NCBI GenBank assembly: GCA_947259485.1
Contig: CAMYLU010000007.1
Location: 33,117-97,116, forward strand
DNA: 64,000 nt
Reading direction: 5' to 3'
Origin: an uncultured Gammaproteobacteria bacterium
Lineage (GTDB): Bacteria > Pseudomonadota > Gammaproteobacteria > GCA-001735895
Made by a program: the position numbers and the translations under genes. The stretch's first letter is position 1, and every line of letters starts with the position of its first letter. Positions 54,594 to 62,367 of the stretch are shown here, piece after piece. The notes beneath the pieces were generated by a model. It did no database searches, was not told the DNA's origin, and saw nothing but the letters and a program-made list of their open reading frames with translations.

Positions 54594-55095
54594 TATTCAG
54601 ATGGCGGACATTACCAAACTCGACGTCGATGCAATCGTCAACGCGGCTAATTCCAGCCTCGCCGATGGGGCCGGAGTCTGCGGCGCGATCCACCAGGCGG
54701 CAGGACCCGGCTTGCTCGCTGAATGCCAGGCCCTGGGCGGCTGTGATACCGGGGATGCGAAGATAACCGCGGGTTACAATTTACCGGCGCGACATGTTAT
54801 CCACGCGGTCGGACCCGTATGGCAGGGTGGCGGTAACAATGAAGCCGAGTTACTCGCAAGCTGTTATCGCAACAGCATTCTGCTTGCCGAGCAGCATGGG
54901 CTCAAGAGTATCGCCTTTCCGGCAATCTCCTGTGGCATATACGGTTACCCGATCGACCAGGCCGCGACTATTGCGATCGAATGTACGCTTAAGGCGCTAC
55001 ACCAGTGTGAAAATGTCGAGCTTGCAATCTTTGCCTGCTTTTCTGACGATATCGAAGCCGCGTTAATCCAGGCCGCCTCACACCACGCGATGTAA
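54580..55095 (+). CDS. Macrodomain ADP-ribose hydrolase
   Basis: A 171-residue MacroD/YmdB-type macrodomain starting at ATG 54580, 14 bases inside the helicase gene. The ADP-ribose site is in [20 protein letters not shown] followed by IHQAAG, with [20 protein letters not shown] and [17 protein letters not shown]. It may remove ADP-ribose from proteins, nucleic acids or O-acetyl-ADP-ribose. As the third gene of an SOS-type operon it could reverse DNA or protein ADP-ribosylation during repair (inference). GAGVCGAIH differs from the usual GGGVDGAIH by Asp to Cys. Confidence 0.9.
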   Translation: MPQIDIQMADITKLDVDAIVNAANSSLADGAGVCGAIHQAAGPGLLAECQALGGCDTGDAKITAGYNLPARHVIHAVGPVWQGGGNNEAELLASCYRNSILLAEQHGLKSIAFPAISCGIYGYPIDQAATIAIECTLKALHQCENVELAIFACFSDDIEAALIQAASHHAM

Positions 55096-55097
55096 CG

Positions 55098-55400
55098 CTA
55101 GATTTCCATCTTCTGGTATACGCTGTCGAGCTTGTCGCGCATGGTTTGATCGCGGTCGACCCGCGTGCCAACCCGTAGCGAACTAGTGCAGCGTGGCGCT
55201 CCCATTTCGTGCATTTTTTCGTGGCATTGCTTGACCGCGGCCATGACCTTGTCCCACTCACCCTCGACATTGGTGCCATAGGAATGCATTTCATGATTCA
55301 AACCCGCAGCCTCAAAAATTCTCTGGCACTCGACCACGTACTTCGAAACCGAGACTCCAACCCCCATCGGCACCACGCAAATATCAACCAGGACATTCAT
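55098..55400 (-). CDS. MTH1187-family thiamine-binding protein
   Basis: A 100-residue ferredoxin-like-fold protein of the UPF0045/YkoF group. Conserved blocks are NVLVDICVVPMGVGVSVSKY, EMHSYGTNVEGEW and HEKMHEMGAPR followed by TSSLRVGTR. Family members bind thiamine or related pyrimidines and are small soluble proteins. A strong ribosome site (ggggaggtt on the coding strand) precedes the ATG at 55400. Its stop is two bases from the macrodomain stop, convergent. It marks the left edge of the repeat-punctuated accessory region. Confidence 0.88.
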   Translation of the reverse strand: MNVLVDICVVPMGVGVSVSKYVVECQRIFEAAGLNHEMHSYGTNVEGEWDKVMAAVKQCHEKMHEMGAPRCTSSLRVGTRVDRDQTMRDKLDSVYQKMEI

Positions 55401-55504
55401 CAACTAACCTCCCCCAAAAGCCCGCGATAATACACCACTGTACCCACAGGCGGCATAAAGAAGCGTCATTGGAAGAAAAACTTGTGAAATCTAAACGTCG
55501 ACCT

Positions 55505-55570
55505 TCCCCTTAGCTGACTCTCAAAATGCAGAGTTGAGTAGCAATCTTCGGCCACAAGCGGACGATCACC
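55505..55570 (+). repeat. R repeat, copy 1
   Basis: The core gcaatcttcggcc followed by acaagcggacg and the leader gactctcaaaa match the other R copies. It lies in the 239-base gap between the thiamine-binding protein gene and the adenylate cyclase gene. The left half of the repeat is weak or missing. Confidence 0.75.
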
Positions 55571-55642
55571 AATCGCCAGATTAAAATGACACGAAAACTG
55601 CCTGTGATAGAATTTCCGGCATAACTTCCAACAAGGCCATCC

Positions 55643-57454
55643 ATGGAACAGGATCGACTACCGCGAAAGCTAGCAGTTATCCTCCATGCCGATGTGGTCG
55701 GCTCGACTTCGCTTGTCCAAAAGAATGAAGCGCTCGCCCACGAGCGCATTCAGGCTACCTTCCACCACTTCTCTGAAACGATCAAAACCTATGGCGGTAT
55801 AGCACGCGAAATACGCGGTGATGCACTTGTTGCAGAGTTTGAACGGGCATCAGATGCCGTTCCTGCTGCTCTCGCCTTTCAGATACTGAACGAAGAGTTT
55901 AACTCCAAACTCGACGACGATATTCAACCTCAATTACGAATTGGCATCAGCCTGGGTGAAGTGATTATTGCTGACAATACGATTACAGGAGCGGGCGTTG
56001 TATTGGCCCAGCGGCTTGAGCAGTTAGCCGATCCAGGGGGCGTAGTAGTGCAAGGATCAGTATCAGAGACAATACCAGCCAGAATGCCGTTCGAGTTTGA
56101 GAGTCTCGGTGAACAAAAGTTAAAGGGTTTCGATCAACCTGTAGGAGCCTTTGCAGTAAGGCTGCGATCTAATGAAGAGCTACCAAGTCCGGAGGCAAAC
56201 ACGGCAACGTACTCCGCAGCTACAAAGACTCACCAGGTTCCTGATAAGCCTTCGATTGCTGTTCTGCCCTTCGATAACATTTCGGATGATCCTGAACAGG
56301 AGTACTTCTCAGACGGTATTACCGAAGACATCATTACCGAGCTCAGTCGCTTCCCCTCCATATTCGTAATTGCGCGGAACTCGTCATTTACTTTCAAGGG
56401 TGCAGCCGTTGACGTAACTGAGGTTGGCAGGAAACTGGGTGTTTCTTATGTGGTCGAGGGCAGTGTCCGAAAAGCAGGCAACCGTGTTCGCATCAGCGCC
56501 CAGCTCGTTGAGGCGGCGACCGGAAACCATCTTTGGGCGGAGCGCTACGATCGTGAACTAAAAGATATTTTTGAGCTGCAAGATGATCTTACGATGCATG
56601 TAGTAGGTAGTATTACGCCGCAGGTCGAACTTGCGGAATTGAAACGTAGCCAGAAACTAAGTAATACAAACCTGTCTGCGTACGAACTAGCGCTAAAGGC
56701 CCAGGCACTTACCTATGATGCCGTGCGAGTGGCCGACCGGGATATGTTAATTCAAGCAATGTCGATTGCTGATAACGCGCTCAAGATAGACGAAATGTGC
56801 ACTCATGCTCTCTGGACTAGAGGCATGGGTTGTGTTTTCCAGTATCTCTACGGTTGGAGTGCCGACCCTGGCAGTGCACTCAATTTTGCGATTGAAGTGG
56901 CAGACCATCTTATTGGCATAGATCCTTCTAATGCCAAGTCCTATATCGTTCGGGCGTGGGCCTATCAGTACCAGAGACAATACGATCTGGCACTTGCTGA
57001 CTATCGACGTGCTTTAGAGCTTAATCCTAACCTGGCCTTAAACCTTTTCACCATGGCGTGGAGTGAGGCGGTGGCTGGTCTTCCGGTTGAAGCGAGAAAG
57101 CATGCTAAAAGAGCGCTAATGCTGAGCCCACGAGACACCGACATTTGGTTGGCCTGGGCATATGCGACGCTGGAATTGGCGAGCTTTATTGAATGCGATT
57201 TTTCCGATACGGTGAAGTGGGGACGACTGGCAATCCAATTGCATGCCAGAATGCCAGCTCGCCAGTTGGTTATGATAGCCGGATACGGCCATCTGGGTGA
57301 TGCAGAAGCGGCGAGCTCCCATACCGCAGCAATTAAAACCTTCGCACCAGAAACTCTCTCGGCAGTGCTTGCAGGTAAATACGAAATATTCAAATTAAGC
57401 GAACACAATTCACTCTTATTGAAAGGGCTTCACCAGGCAGGGCTTACGGACTAG
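55643..57454 (+). CDS. Class III adenylate/guanylate cyclase with TolB-like and TPR domains
   Basis: A 603-residue protein. Residues 1-175 are a class III nucleotidyl cyclase with both metal aspartates (LHADVVGSTSL; EIRGDALVAEF). The transition-state block reads TGAGVVLAQRLEQL, with Val where most have Asn, so activity is uncertain. Next is a TolB/FlgO-like domain (SIAVLPFDNISDDPEQEYFS, then GVSYVVEGSVRKAG), and the C-terminal 250 residues are TPR-like (ALADYRRALELNPNLALNLF). No membrane helix. The family is common in rhizobia and marine bacteria with unclear signals. It is the first module of the R-repeat region. Confidence 0.88.
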   Translation: MEQDRLPRKLAVILHADVVGSTSLVQKNEALAHERIQATFHHFSETIKTYGGIAREIRGDALVAEFERASDAVPAALAFQILNEEFNSKLDDDIQPQLRIGISLGEVIIADNTITGAGVVLAQRLEQLADPGGVVVQGSVSETIPARMPFEFESLGEQKLKGFDQPVGAFAVRLRSNEELPSPEANTATYSAATKTHQVPDKPSIAVLPFDNISDDPEQEYFSDGITEDIITELSRFPSIFVIARNSSFTFKGAAVDVTEVGRKLGVSYVVEGSVRKAGNRVRISAQLVEAATGNHLWAERYDRELKDIFELQDDLTMHVVGSITPQVELAELKRSQKLSNTNLSAYELALKAQALTYDAVRVADRDMLIQAMSIADNALKIDEMCTHALWTRGMGCVFQYLYGWSADPGSALNFAIEVADHLIGIDPSNAKSYIVRAWAYQYQRQYDLALADYRRALELNPNLALNLFTMAWSEAVAGLPVEARKHAKRALMLSPRDTDIWLAWAYATLELASFIECDFSDTVKWGRLAIQLHARMPARQLVMIAGYGHLGDAEAASSHTAAIKTFAPETLSAVLAGKYEIFKLSEHNSLLLKGLHQAGLTD

Positions 57455-57504
57455 TCCAGCATGATTTTAGAAACTCAGACTTGCCCCGAGCATGGGTCTG
57501 AACG

Positions 57505-57652
57505 TCGATTATGGGTCGGCTATGGCCACTGATTACGTGGAATTGAGGGACAGTTTTTCCCAAAGCTGCCGCTGAAATGCAATTGCTAGGTTTCAGGAAT
57601 CGGCCATAAGCGGACGCCCATGAAACAGTGGTATGGGGCAATCTACGGCCAA
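57505..57652 (+). repeat. R repeat, copy 2 (diverged)
   Basis: Shares gggtcgg at the left (57510) and cggccataagcggacg (57601-57616) with the other copies, and has an inverted relation between its two ends (gctatggcc and ggccataagc). It also has a second partial ggcaatctacggcc at 57637-57650. It is the most diverged copy. It lies in the 345-base gap between the cyclase and the class II aldolase, in which I see no gene. Confidence 0.55.
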
Positions 57653-57799
57653 TTCCGAACTTCCATATAGTTAACCCGGTCGATCGGCGCTAACCCACCG
57701 GATGTCCTTAGGCCTCAGTGAAATAGTGATTTACTATTTATTTGTAGTTGGGTTAAGTTAGTTTCGAAATTTGTATTCGACCTTACGGTGGAGACCAAA

Positions 57800-58561
57800 A
57801 TGGCATCAATTGCTCATCCAGCCAATTTATGTGTTGCAGAAAAAGAGTTGCGGGTTGAAATGGCAGCCGGGTTTCGCTGGTTAGATAAACTGGGCATGTC
57901 TGACCTAACTGCTGGTTCGATCGTTGCCCGACTATCGGGGGTCATAGGTGAATTGTTTACCCATCCTCACGATCTTCATTTTGATGAAGTCTGTGCTAGA
58001 GACATCGTCAAGGTCGACGATCAGGCCAGGGTAATTGATGGCAGCGACCGCCGAATCAATTTTGCCGCTATTAATCCAGCCGCCCATGTTTTTGGGTCAC
58101 GTCCTGATGTAAATGTCATTATCCATGCACACTCACCAGCAATCATGGCTGTCTCCGGTATGAAAGATGGTTTGCAACTAGTTTCGGAGCCTGCTTTTGC
58201 GTTCTATAAAGGCTTGTCATACGTCGAACCAGATTTTCATTTTGAAGATGATTATTGCACCGCCGTGGTCACGGCTCTTGGTGGAGGAAAAGCGCTAATT
58301 TATCGAAACCATGCCTTCGCTACTGTCGGCAAAACAGTTGCCGAAGCGCTGTTGAACGCTTACCTCCTTAACCAGGCCTGTGACATTCAGTTGCGCATGC
58401 AAGCAAGTGGCGAGGAATTGATCTACCCCTCAGAGGTGGAATTGCAACGTCATTACGACGCGTTTTACGGAAATCCGAAGTATATTTATGACGGCTCGCT
58501 GGAATGGCCAGGCATGCTTCGCCGACTGGATCGAGAAGACAGCTCTTTTCGAAATTTCTGA
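57800..58561 (+). CDS. Class II aldolase/adducin-family protein
   Basis: A 253-residue protein from the ATG at 57800, chosen because a good ribosome site (ggtggag) lies seven bases before it; a GTG at 57788 is the alternative. The zinc-binding HAHSPA (near residue 115) and a later His (YRNHAFATVG) fit the FucA/adducin fold, and LGMSDLTAGSIVARLSG is the N-terminal family block. It may be an aldolase, epimerase or a non-catalytic adducin-like protein; substrate unknown. The dioxygenase gene begins 23 bases after its stop, so the two probably form an operon. Confidence 0.87.
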   Translation: MASIAHPANLCVAEKELRVEMAAGFRWLDKLGMSDLTAGSIVARLSGVIGELFTHPHDLHFDEVCARDIVKVDDQARVIDGSDRRINFAAINPAAHVFGSRPDVNVIIHAHSPAIMAVSGMKDGLQLVSEPAFAFYKGLSYVEPDFHFEDDYCTAVVTALGGGKALIYRNHAFATVGKTVAEALLNAYLLNQACDIQLRMQASGEELIYPSEVELQRHYDAFYGNPKYIYDGSLEWPGMLRRLDREDSSFRNF

Positions 58562-58584
58562 AACAGTATCAGAGGTGTAATCTG

Positions 58585-59379
58585 TTGCCAGCAGTCAACA
58601 CATCATTCGAGCTTACTGAGCAGCAGGTAAAGGCTTACCAGAAAGACGGCTTTCTATTTTTTCCAGGGTTGCTATCGAGTTTCGAGATAAATCGACTAAA
58701 GGAGGCGATCGAAGAAGTGCTGATGAGCGACCGCAAAGAAGTCGATCGGGAGGAGGCTACAAACCAACTGCGTTGCGCATTCGCATGCCATACTTACAAC
58801 GAAACGTTCCGTCGATTATCGCGACACCCGAAAATTATTGAGCCGGTGCGTCAACTGTTGGCGGGAGAAGTTTACATGCACCAGTTCTCGATACAGCCGA
58901 AGGTCGCTTTTGTAGGTGAGTCTTGGGACTGGCATCAGGACTACAGTGCCTGGCAGGAGCTTGACGGCATGCCCGACACGCGAGCTGTCAACACCGGATT
59001 GTTTATCGATGAAGTCAACCAATATAATGGCCCATTATATTTTATCCCAGGCAGCCATCGATACGGTTTGCAAAGAGCCATCAAATCCAAACTTCGGCGA
59101 TTTCCGGCCACCTGCTTGGAACCGGAAAAAGTAACCGAATTGATTTCCGAAGGGGGCATTTACTGCCCGCAGGGGCCGCCAGGGTCATTATGGATATTCC
59201 ATCCCAACCTGGTGCATGCGTCCGCAGAAAATCTGTCACCCTGGAATCGCACGATTATTACTCAGTGTTTCGCACACGTAGATAATGCTATTCGTGCACC
59301 AACGCGCCCGGAATGGGTAGCACAAACGGACTTTTGTCCACTTGCTCCTATGGCGGAGAACTGCCTACTGGACAGTTAG
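58585..59379 (+). CDS. Phytanoyl-CoA dioxygenase family Fe(II)/2-oxoglutarate oxygenase
   Basis: A 264-residue enzyme from a TTG at 58585, preceded by agaggtg with seven-base spacing; no ATG fits and the frame upstream runs into the aldolase gene. The iron triad is WDWHQDYSAW (HxD) and the distal His in FHPNLVHASAENLSPW, with the arginine for 2-oxoglutarate in PWNRTIIT. The sequence is similar in style to ectoine hydroxylase and other PhyH proteins (GPLYFIPGSHRYG). Substrate unknown. It is paired with the aldolase, perhaps in small-molecule catabolism. Confidence 0.88.
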   Translation: MPAVNTSFELTEQQVKAYQKDGFLFFPGLLSSFEINRLKEAIEEVLMSDRKEVDREEATNQLRCAFACHTYNETFRRLSRHPKIIEPVRQLLAGEVYMHQFSIQPKVAFVGESWDWHQDYSAWQELDGMPDTRAVNTGLFIDEVNQYNGPLYFIPGSHRYGLQRAIKSKLRRFPATCLEPEKVTELISEGGIYCPQGPPGSLWIFHPNLVHASAENLSPWNRTIITQCFAHVDNAIRAPTRPEWVAQTDFCPLAPMAENCLLDS

Positions 59380-59598
59380 TCCTGTAATTGAATGATTTAT
59401 TAAAGATGCAATACATGCTGATACCGATCCAGGATTCTTGTAATCGTATTCCGCTGAATTCAATACTTTTCCGCAAAGACAAATTTCTCTGACGGTCGGA
59501 TTTGGGTCGTGTTTCAGTCGCAGGCTGAAAATTTGTAAACATCCGCTTCGGTGCGAAAGCTGTCAGTGGCCCAGAATTATTTCATTCAGAGTCTCTGA

Positions 59599-59709
59599 TG
59601 GGTCGGTTCTCGCCGCTGAAAAATCGACTCCAAGCGTCAGCTTTCTCCAAAGGAGACGCTCAAAATACTTGGGTGGGAGGCAATCTTCGGCCAGAAGCGG
59701 ACGTTCGCA
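59599..59709 (+). repeat. R repeat, copy 3 (full length)
   Basis: About 110 bases: tgggtcggttctcgccgctg at the left, ctttctccaaaggagacgct in the middle and gcaatcttcggccagaagc then ggacg at the right. The left end resembles the reverse complement of the right end, so it could fold into a long hairpin with an interior loop. Copy 6 (62213-62323) is the other full-length example. The rest of the 477-base gap (59380-59856) holds no gene that I can see. Confidence 0.85.
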
Positions 59710-59839
59710 CAATCAAATTCACGAACTACACTTTTATATCCATTCCGGTAGATTAACCGTGTAACTGATGTCACTCTCAGTTATAAGGTCAAGTGCCTAA
59801 TAATAATTACTAACGGGTTAAAGACCTCTTAAATAGGCT

Positions 59840-60334
59840 GTTAGGTTTCAGTAAACATGAGTCAAAGTCGCGCTGTTCGTGGAGTTTTAAAGAGAATCCT
59901 TGCCCCGACGTTAGAGGCAGACGGATTTCGCGGGAATTTCCCAGATTTTCAGAGATTCGAAAATGGAGAATTGCATTTACTCTCAGTCGTGTTCGACAAA
60001 AATGGTGGCGGCTTTTTTCTAGAGTTTACCAGCCATCCGCCAGGTGATATGGAGACCTCGTGGGGTGAGGTTATTCCGGAAGAAGAAATTACCGTAGCCC
60101 ATACGCCTTTTGAGAGCAGAGCTAGGCTTCAGCAGAATGGACATCAGAGTAGTCTGAGCGAGGACTGGTTTCGTTTTGAAAAACTATCTGCAGAAGAAAT
60201 TGAGAAATTGGTTCAGGATGTTTGCGATCTAAAATCCCAGGTAAATGATTGGTTGCGAGAAAAGAGTATTGGACGAAATATATCTACAACTGAACCCTAA
60301 CAAGGCGCTGCAGTCGGACAAAGTGCCAGCACTG
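59840..60334 (+). mobile_element. Integron-cassette-like unit carrying a DUF4304 gene
   Basis: The unit opens with gttaggt (59840-59846), which fits the GTTRRRY core of an attC/attI recombination site, 11 bases before the gene start. It closes with ccctaacaaggcgctgcag and tcggacaaa, which resembles the left half of an attC site, and the gene's TAA stop lies within it. The right half of an attC (ending GTTRRRY) is not present; R repeat copy 4 follows instead. No integrase gene is in the window. The call is from layout and sequence resemblance only. Confidence 0.5.
59857..60300 (+). CDS. DUF4304-like protein in a cassette-like unit
   Basis: A 147-residue soluble protein. VRGVLKRILAPTLEADGFRG at the start and FQRFENGELHLLSVVFDKNG fit the DUF4304 pattern, a family of unknown function often carried on integron cassettes. 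No signal peptide or membrane helix. It stands alone between R repeats 3 and 4, with its own short leader and its stop inside an attC-like sequence. The AT-rich leader and the lack of an operon partner fit recent acquisition (inference). Confidence 0.72.
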   Translation: MSQSRAVRGVLKRILAPTLEADGFRGNFPDFQRFENGELHLLSVVFDKNGGGFFLEFTSHPPGDMETSWGEVIPEEEITVAHTPFESRARLQQNGHQSSLSEDWFRFEKLSAEEIEKLVQDVCDLKSQVNDWLREKSIGRNISTTEP

Positions 60335-60345
60335 ATATATCCTTA

Positions 60346-60411
60346 ATTTCTCCAAAGGAGACACTCAAAAAACTGGGGCGAGAGGCAATTTCCGGCCAGG
60401 AGCGGACGCTC
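60346..60411 (+). repeat. R repeat, copy 4
   Basis: atttctccaaaggagacact at the left and gaggcaatttccggcc with aggagcggacgct at the right. It follows directly on the attC-like left half of the DUF4304 unit, which occupies the place of the left end seen in full copies 3 and 6. Confidence 0.8.
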
Positions 60412-60493
60412 GTGATTCAGATAAAAAAGAAATCATAGTTGGGCCTTGTCATTCTGGTGGAAACCGGAATCCATTGTCGAGCCTCGCAAAAAT

Positions 60494-61066
60494 TCAGCCA
60501 GCGGCCAGACGCTCCCGAATGCGCAAAATAGTTTTCTCGAGTTCCTGCGCCGCGCGATTGCGCACCAGTTTCGTCGGAATCAGAAAGCCGACATCGACGT
60601 AGGACTCGTAGACGATTTGATGCAAGTCCTCGCGGGGGCCCGGCAAGATCATCCAGGCGCCCGAAATGACGCGAAAATCCCCGCCGGTGCGACGCCAGGT
60701 TATTAACTCGTATGGTCGCACGTAATCCCTTTGCAGCGTGTACTCGAAGGTGAGTATCCAGGCTTTGATCGTATAGCGTACCCGCGCACTGCGATCGTCC
60801 TCGTCGATGATTTCGATATGGCGTATTCCCTTGAAGGTTTCCTTGAAGCGGTCGTAATCGGTCAACAGTGTCCAGATGGCATCGCGCGACGCTTGCAGGT
60901 GGAAGGTTGCGCGAAGTCCATGAACACCCTGATCGCTGGTCACGTCCTCGATGAGGATCGACTCTTCCGTGGCTACCCCATCGCCGGGCGCGAACACCAC
61001 ACCGATGAACAGTAGAACAAGCGAAAAATACGTGCGCTGAATCTTATCGTTCAACCAATGCCCCAA
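60494..61066 (-). CDS. SRPBCC-fold secreted protein
   Basis: A 190-residue protein with a probable signal peptide (YFSLVLLFIGVVFA followed by small residues). It has a START/SRPBCC ligand-binding fold: TFHLQASRDAIWTLLTDYDR, FKGIRHIEIIDEDD and a long C-terminal helix (LVRNRAAQELEKTILRIRER). The family binds hydrophobic ligands; the ligand here is unknown. The listed start is a TTG at 61066; a TTG at 61054 is also possible. It is the only leftward gene between R repeats 4 and 5, so it converges on the DUF4304 unit. Confidence 0.75.
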   Translation of the reverse strand: MGHWLNDKIQRTYFSLVLLFIGVVFAPGDGVATEESILIEDVTSDQGVHGLRATFHLQASRDAIWTLLTDYDRFKETFKGIRHIEIIDEDDRSARVRYTIKAWILTFEYTLQRDYVRPYELITWRRTGGDFRVISGAWMILPGPREDLHQIVYESYVDVGFLIPTKLVRNRAAQELEKTILRIRERLAAG

Positions 61067-61103
61067 GCAGTCATCGGGAGCCAGTATACCTATTCGGGCT
61101 CGT

Positions 61104-61168
61104 TTCTTTAAAAGACACGCTCAATAAGCTGAGGTAGGAGGCAATCTTCGGCAATGCCGGACGCTTAT
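61104..61168 (+). repeat. R repeat, copy 5
   Basis: gtttctttaaaagacacgct at the left and gaggcaatcttcggc at the right, ending ggacgcttata. The block agaagc of other copies is altered to aatgcc, and the left half is short. It lies in the gap upstream of both the SRPBCC and DUF211 genes. Confidence 0.78.
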
Positions 61169-61294
61169 AAACATCAGATTATGGGGCGTATTTTATACTT
61201 GATTTGTAAAACGTAGCCTCATTGGTCGCCAGCAATAAGCCTTAGTGAGTGTATACTTGCCTCGGCTAATATTGACGGAAATCGGAGGTAAAAT

Positions 61295-61564
61295 ATGGTT
61301 CTTGTAAAGCGGCTTGTGCTTGATGTTCTCAAACCCCACCAACCGGATGCGCTTGAATTTTCACAAGCCATTGCCAAAGCGGGCGGCGATTATCGGGTCT
61401 GCACAACGGTACAAGAGGTTGACGAAAAAACCGAAACATTGCAGGTAGTCGTCGAAGGGGATGCCATCGATTTTAACGCGGTACAGTCCAGTATCAGCGA
61501 CCTGGGCGGTTCGCTGCACAGTATCGACGAGGTTGAGGTTCAAGGCGAGCCGCAAGCTGGTTAG
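61295..61564 (+). CDS. DUF211 protein
   Basis: An 89-residue ferredoxin-fold protein (VLVKRLVLDVLKPHQPDALE, then TLQVVVEGDAIDFNAVQSSI and LGGSLHSIDEVEV), typical of DUF211, a family known mainly from archaea and some bacteria with unknown function. A strong ribosome site (ggaggt) precedes the ATG. The VIT-like gene begins four bases after its stop, a pairing known from other genomes, which suggests a metal-linked role. Confidence 0.82.
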   Translation: MVLVKRLVLDVLKPHQPDALEFSQAIAKAGGDYRVCTTVQEVDEKTETLQVVVEGDAIDFNAVQSSISDLGGSLHSIDEVEVQGEPQAG

Positions 61565-61568
61565 GTTT

Positions 61569-62150
61569 ATGAACCTGCTGGAACAAACCCGGTTTTTGCT
61601 GCGAATCACGCGCACCCATGACATCATGCGACGCTATTTTGTCGTTAATGGATTCGACGGCGCGCTGACCATGCTGGGGCTCATCATAGGCTTTCTGGTC
61701 AGTGGCGCAGCCAGCTTATCGGTGGTCATCAATGTTTGCCTGGGTGCTGCCATTGCGCTCGGCGTGAGCGGTGTCAGCAGCGCCTACGTCAGTGAGGTCG
61801 CGGAGCGGAAACGAGCGCTTGGAAAACTCGAAGATGCGATGATCACCGACCTGGGTGACAGTGCTCATGGCGAGGCCGCGCGCGGGGTGCCGCTACTGAT
61901 AGCGCTAGTCAATGGTTTCGCGCCGCTAGCCATGTCTCTCCTGATTCTGATGCCACTGGTGGCAGCCAATGCCGGTTTTGCGTTACCGGTATCACCACTT
62001 TATGCAGCGGTGGCGATCGCGCTGCTGCTGATATTCCTGCTCGGCGTTTTTCTTGGTAGCATCGCGGGCGTATCATGGCTGCGTAGCGGGATTCACACCC
62101 TGCTTGTCGCAATATTGACAGCCGCTCTCATTTACCTATTTGCCGGCTAA
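61569..62150 (+). CDS. VIT1/CCC1-family membrane protein
   Basis: A 193-residue membrane protein from the ATG at 61569; the frame extends further upstream but overlaps the DUF211 gene. About five membrane helices. YFVVNGFDGALTMLGLIIGF, GVSGVSSAYVSEVAERKRAL and LLIALVNGFAPLAMSLLILM fit the VIT1/CCC1 (TIGR00267) transporter group, which moves iron or manganese. The metal-binding glutamates of the cytoplasmic loop are only partly recognisable (SEVAERKRALGKLEDAM). It is co-transcribed with DUF211. Confidence 0.83.
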   Translation: MNLLEQTRFLLRITRTHDIMRRYFVVNGFDGALTMLGLIIGFLVSGAASLSVVINVCLGAAIALGVSGVSSAYVSEVAERKRALGKLEDAMITDLGDSAHGEAARGVPLLIALVNGFAPLAMSLLILMPLVAANAGFALPVSPLYAAVAIALLLIFLLGVFLGSIAGVSWLRSGIHTLLVAILTAALIYLFAG

Positions 62151-62212
62151 TGACAATCGGTCGTCAGGAAAAAATCCCGTATCGATTTTTATATGATCTG
62201 TGGGAGTCTGAA

Positions 62213-62323
62213 TTGGGTCGTTTCACGCCGCTGATGCATCGAGATTGAGCATCGGCTTTCTCGTAAGCAGACCCTCATAAAGCTGCGGTGGGAGGCAATC
62301 TTCGGCCAGAAGCGGACGCCTGG
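62213..62323 (+). repeat. R repeat, copy 6 (full length)
   Basis: ttgggtcgtttcacgccgct at the left, cggctttctcgtaagcagac in the middle, and ggcaatcttcggccagaagc with ggacg at the right. It is the same length and orientation as copy 3. It separates the DUF211/VIT pair from the GNAT cassette-like unit. Confidence 0.85.
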
Positions 62324-62367
62324 CAGCAGATAATATACTATCGGGTTAATTATCTTTTTATCATGCT

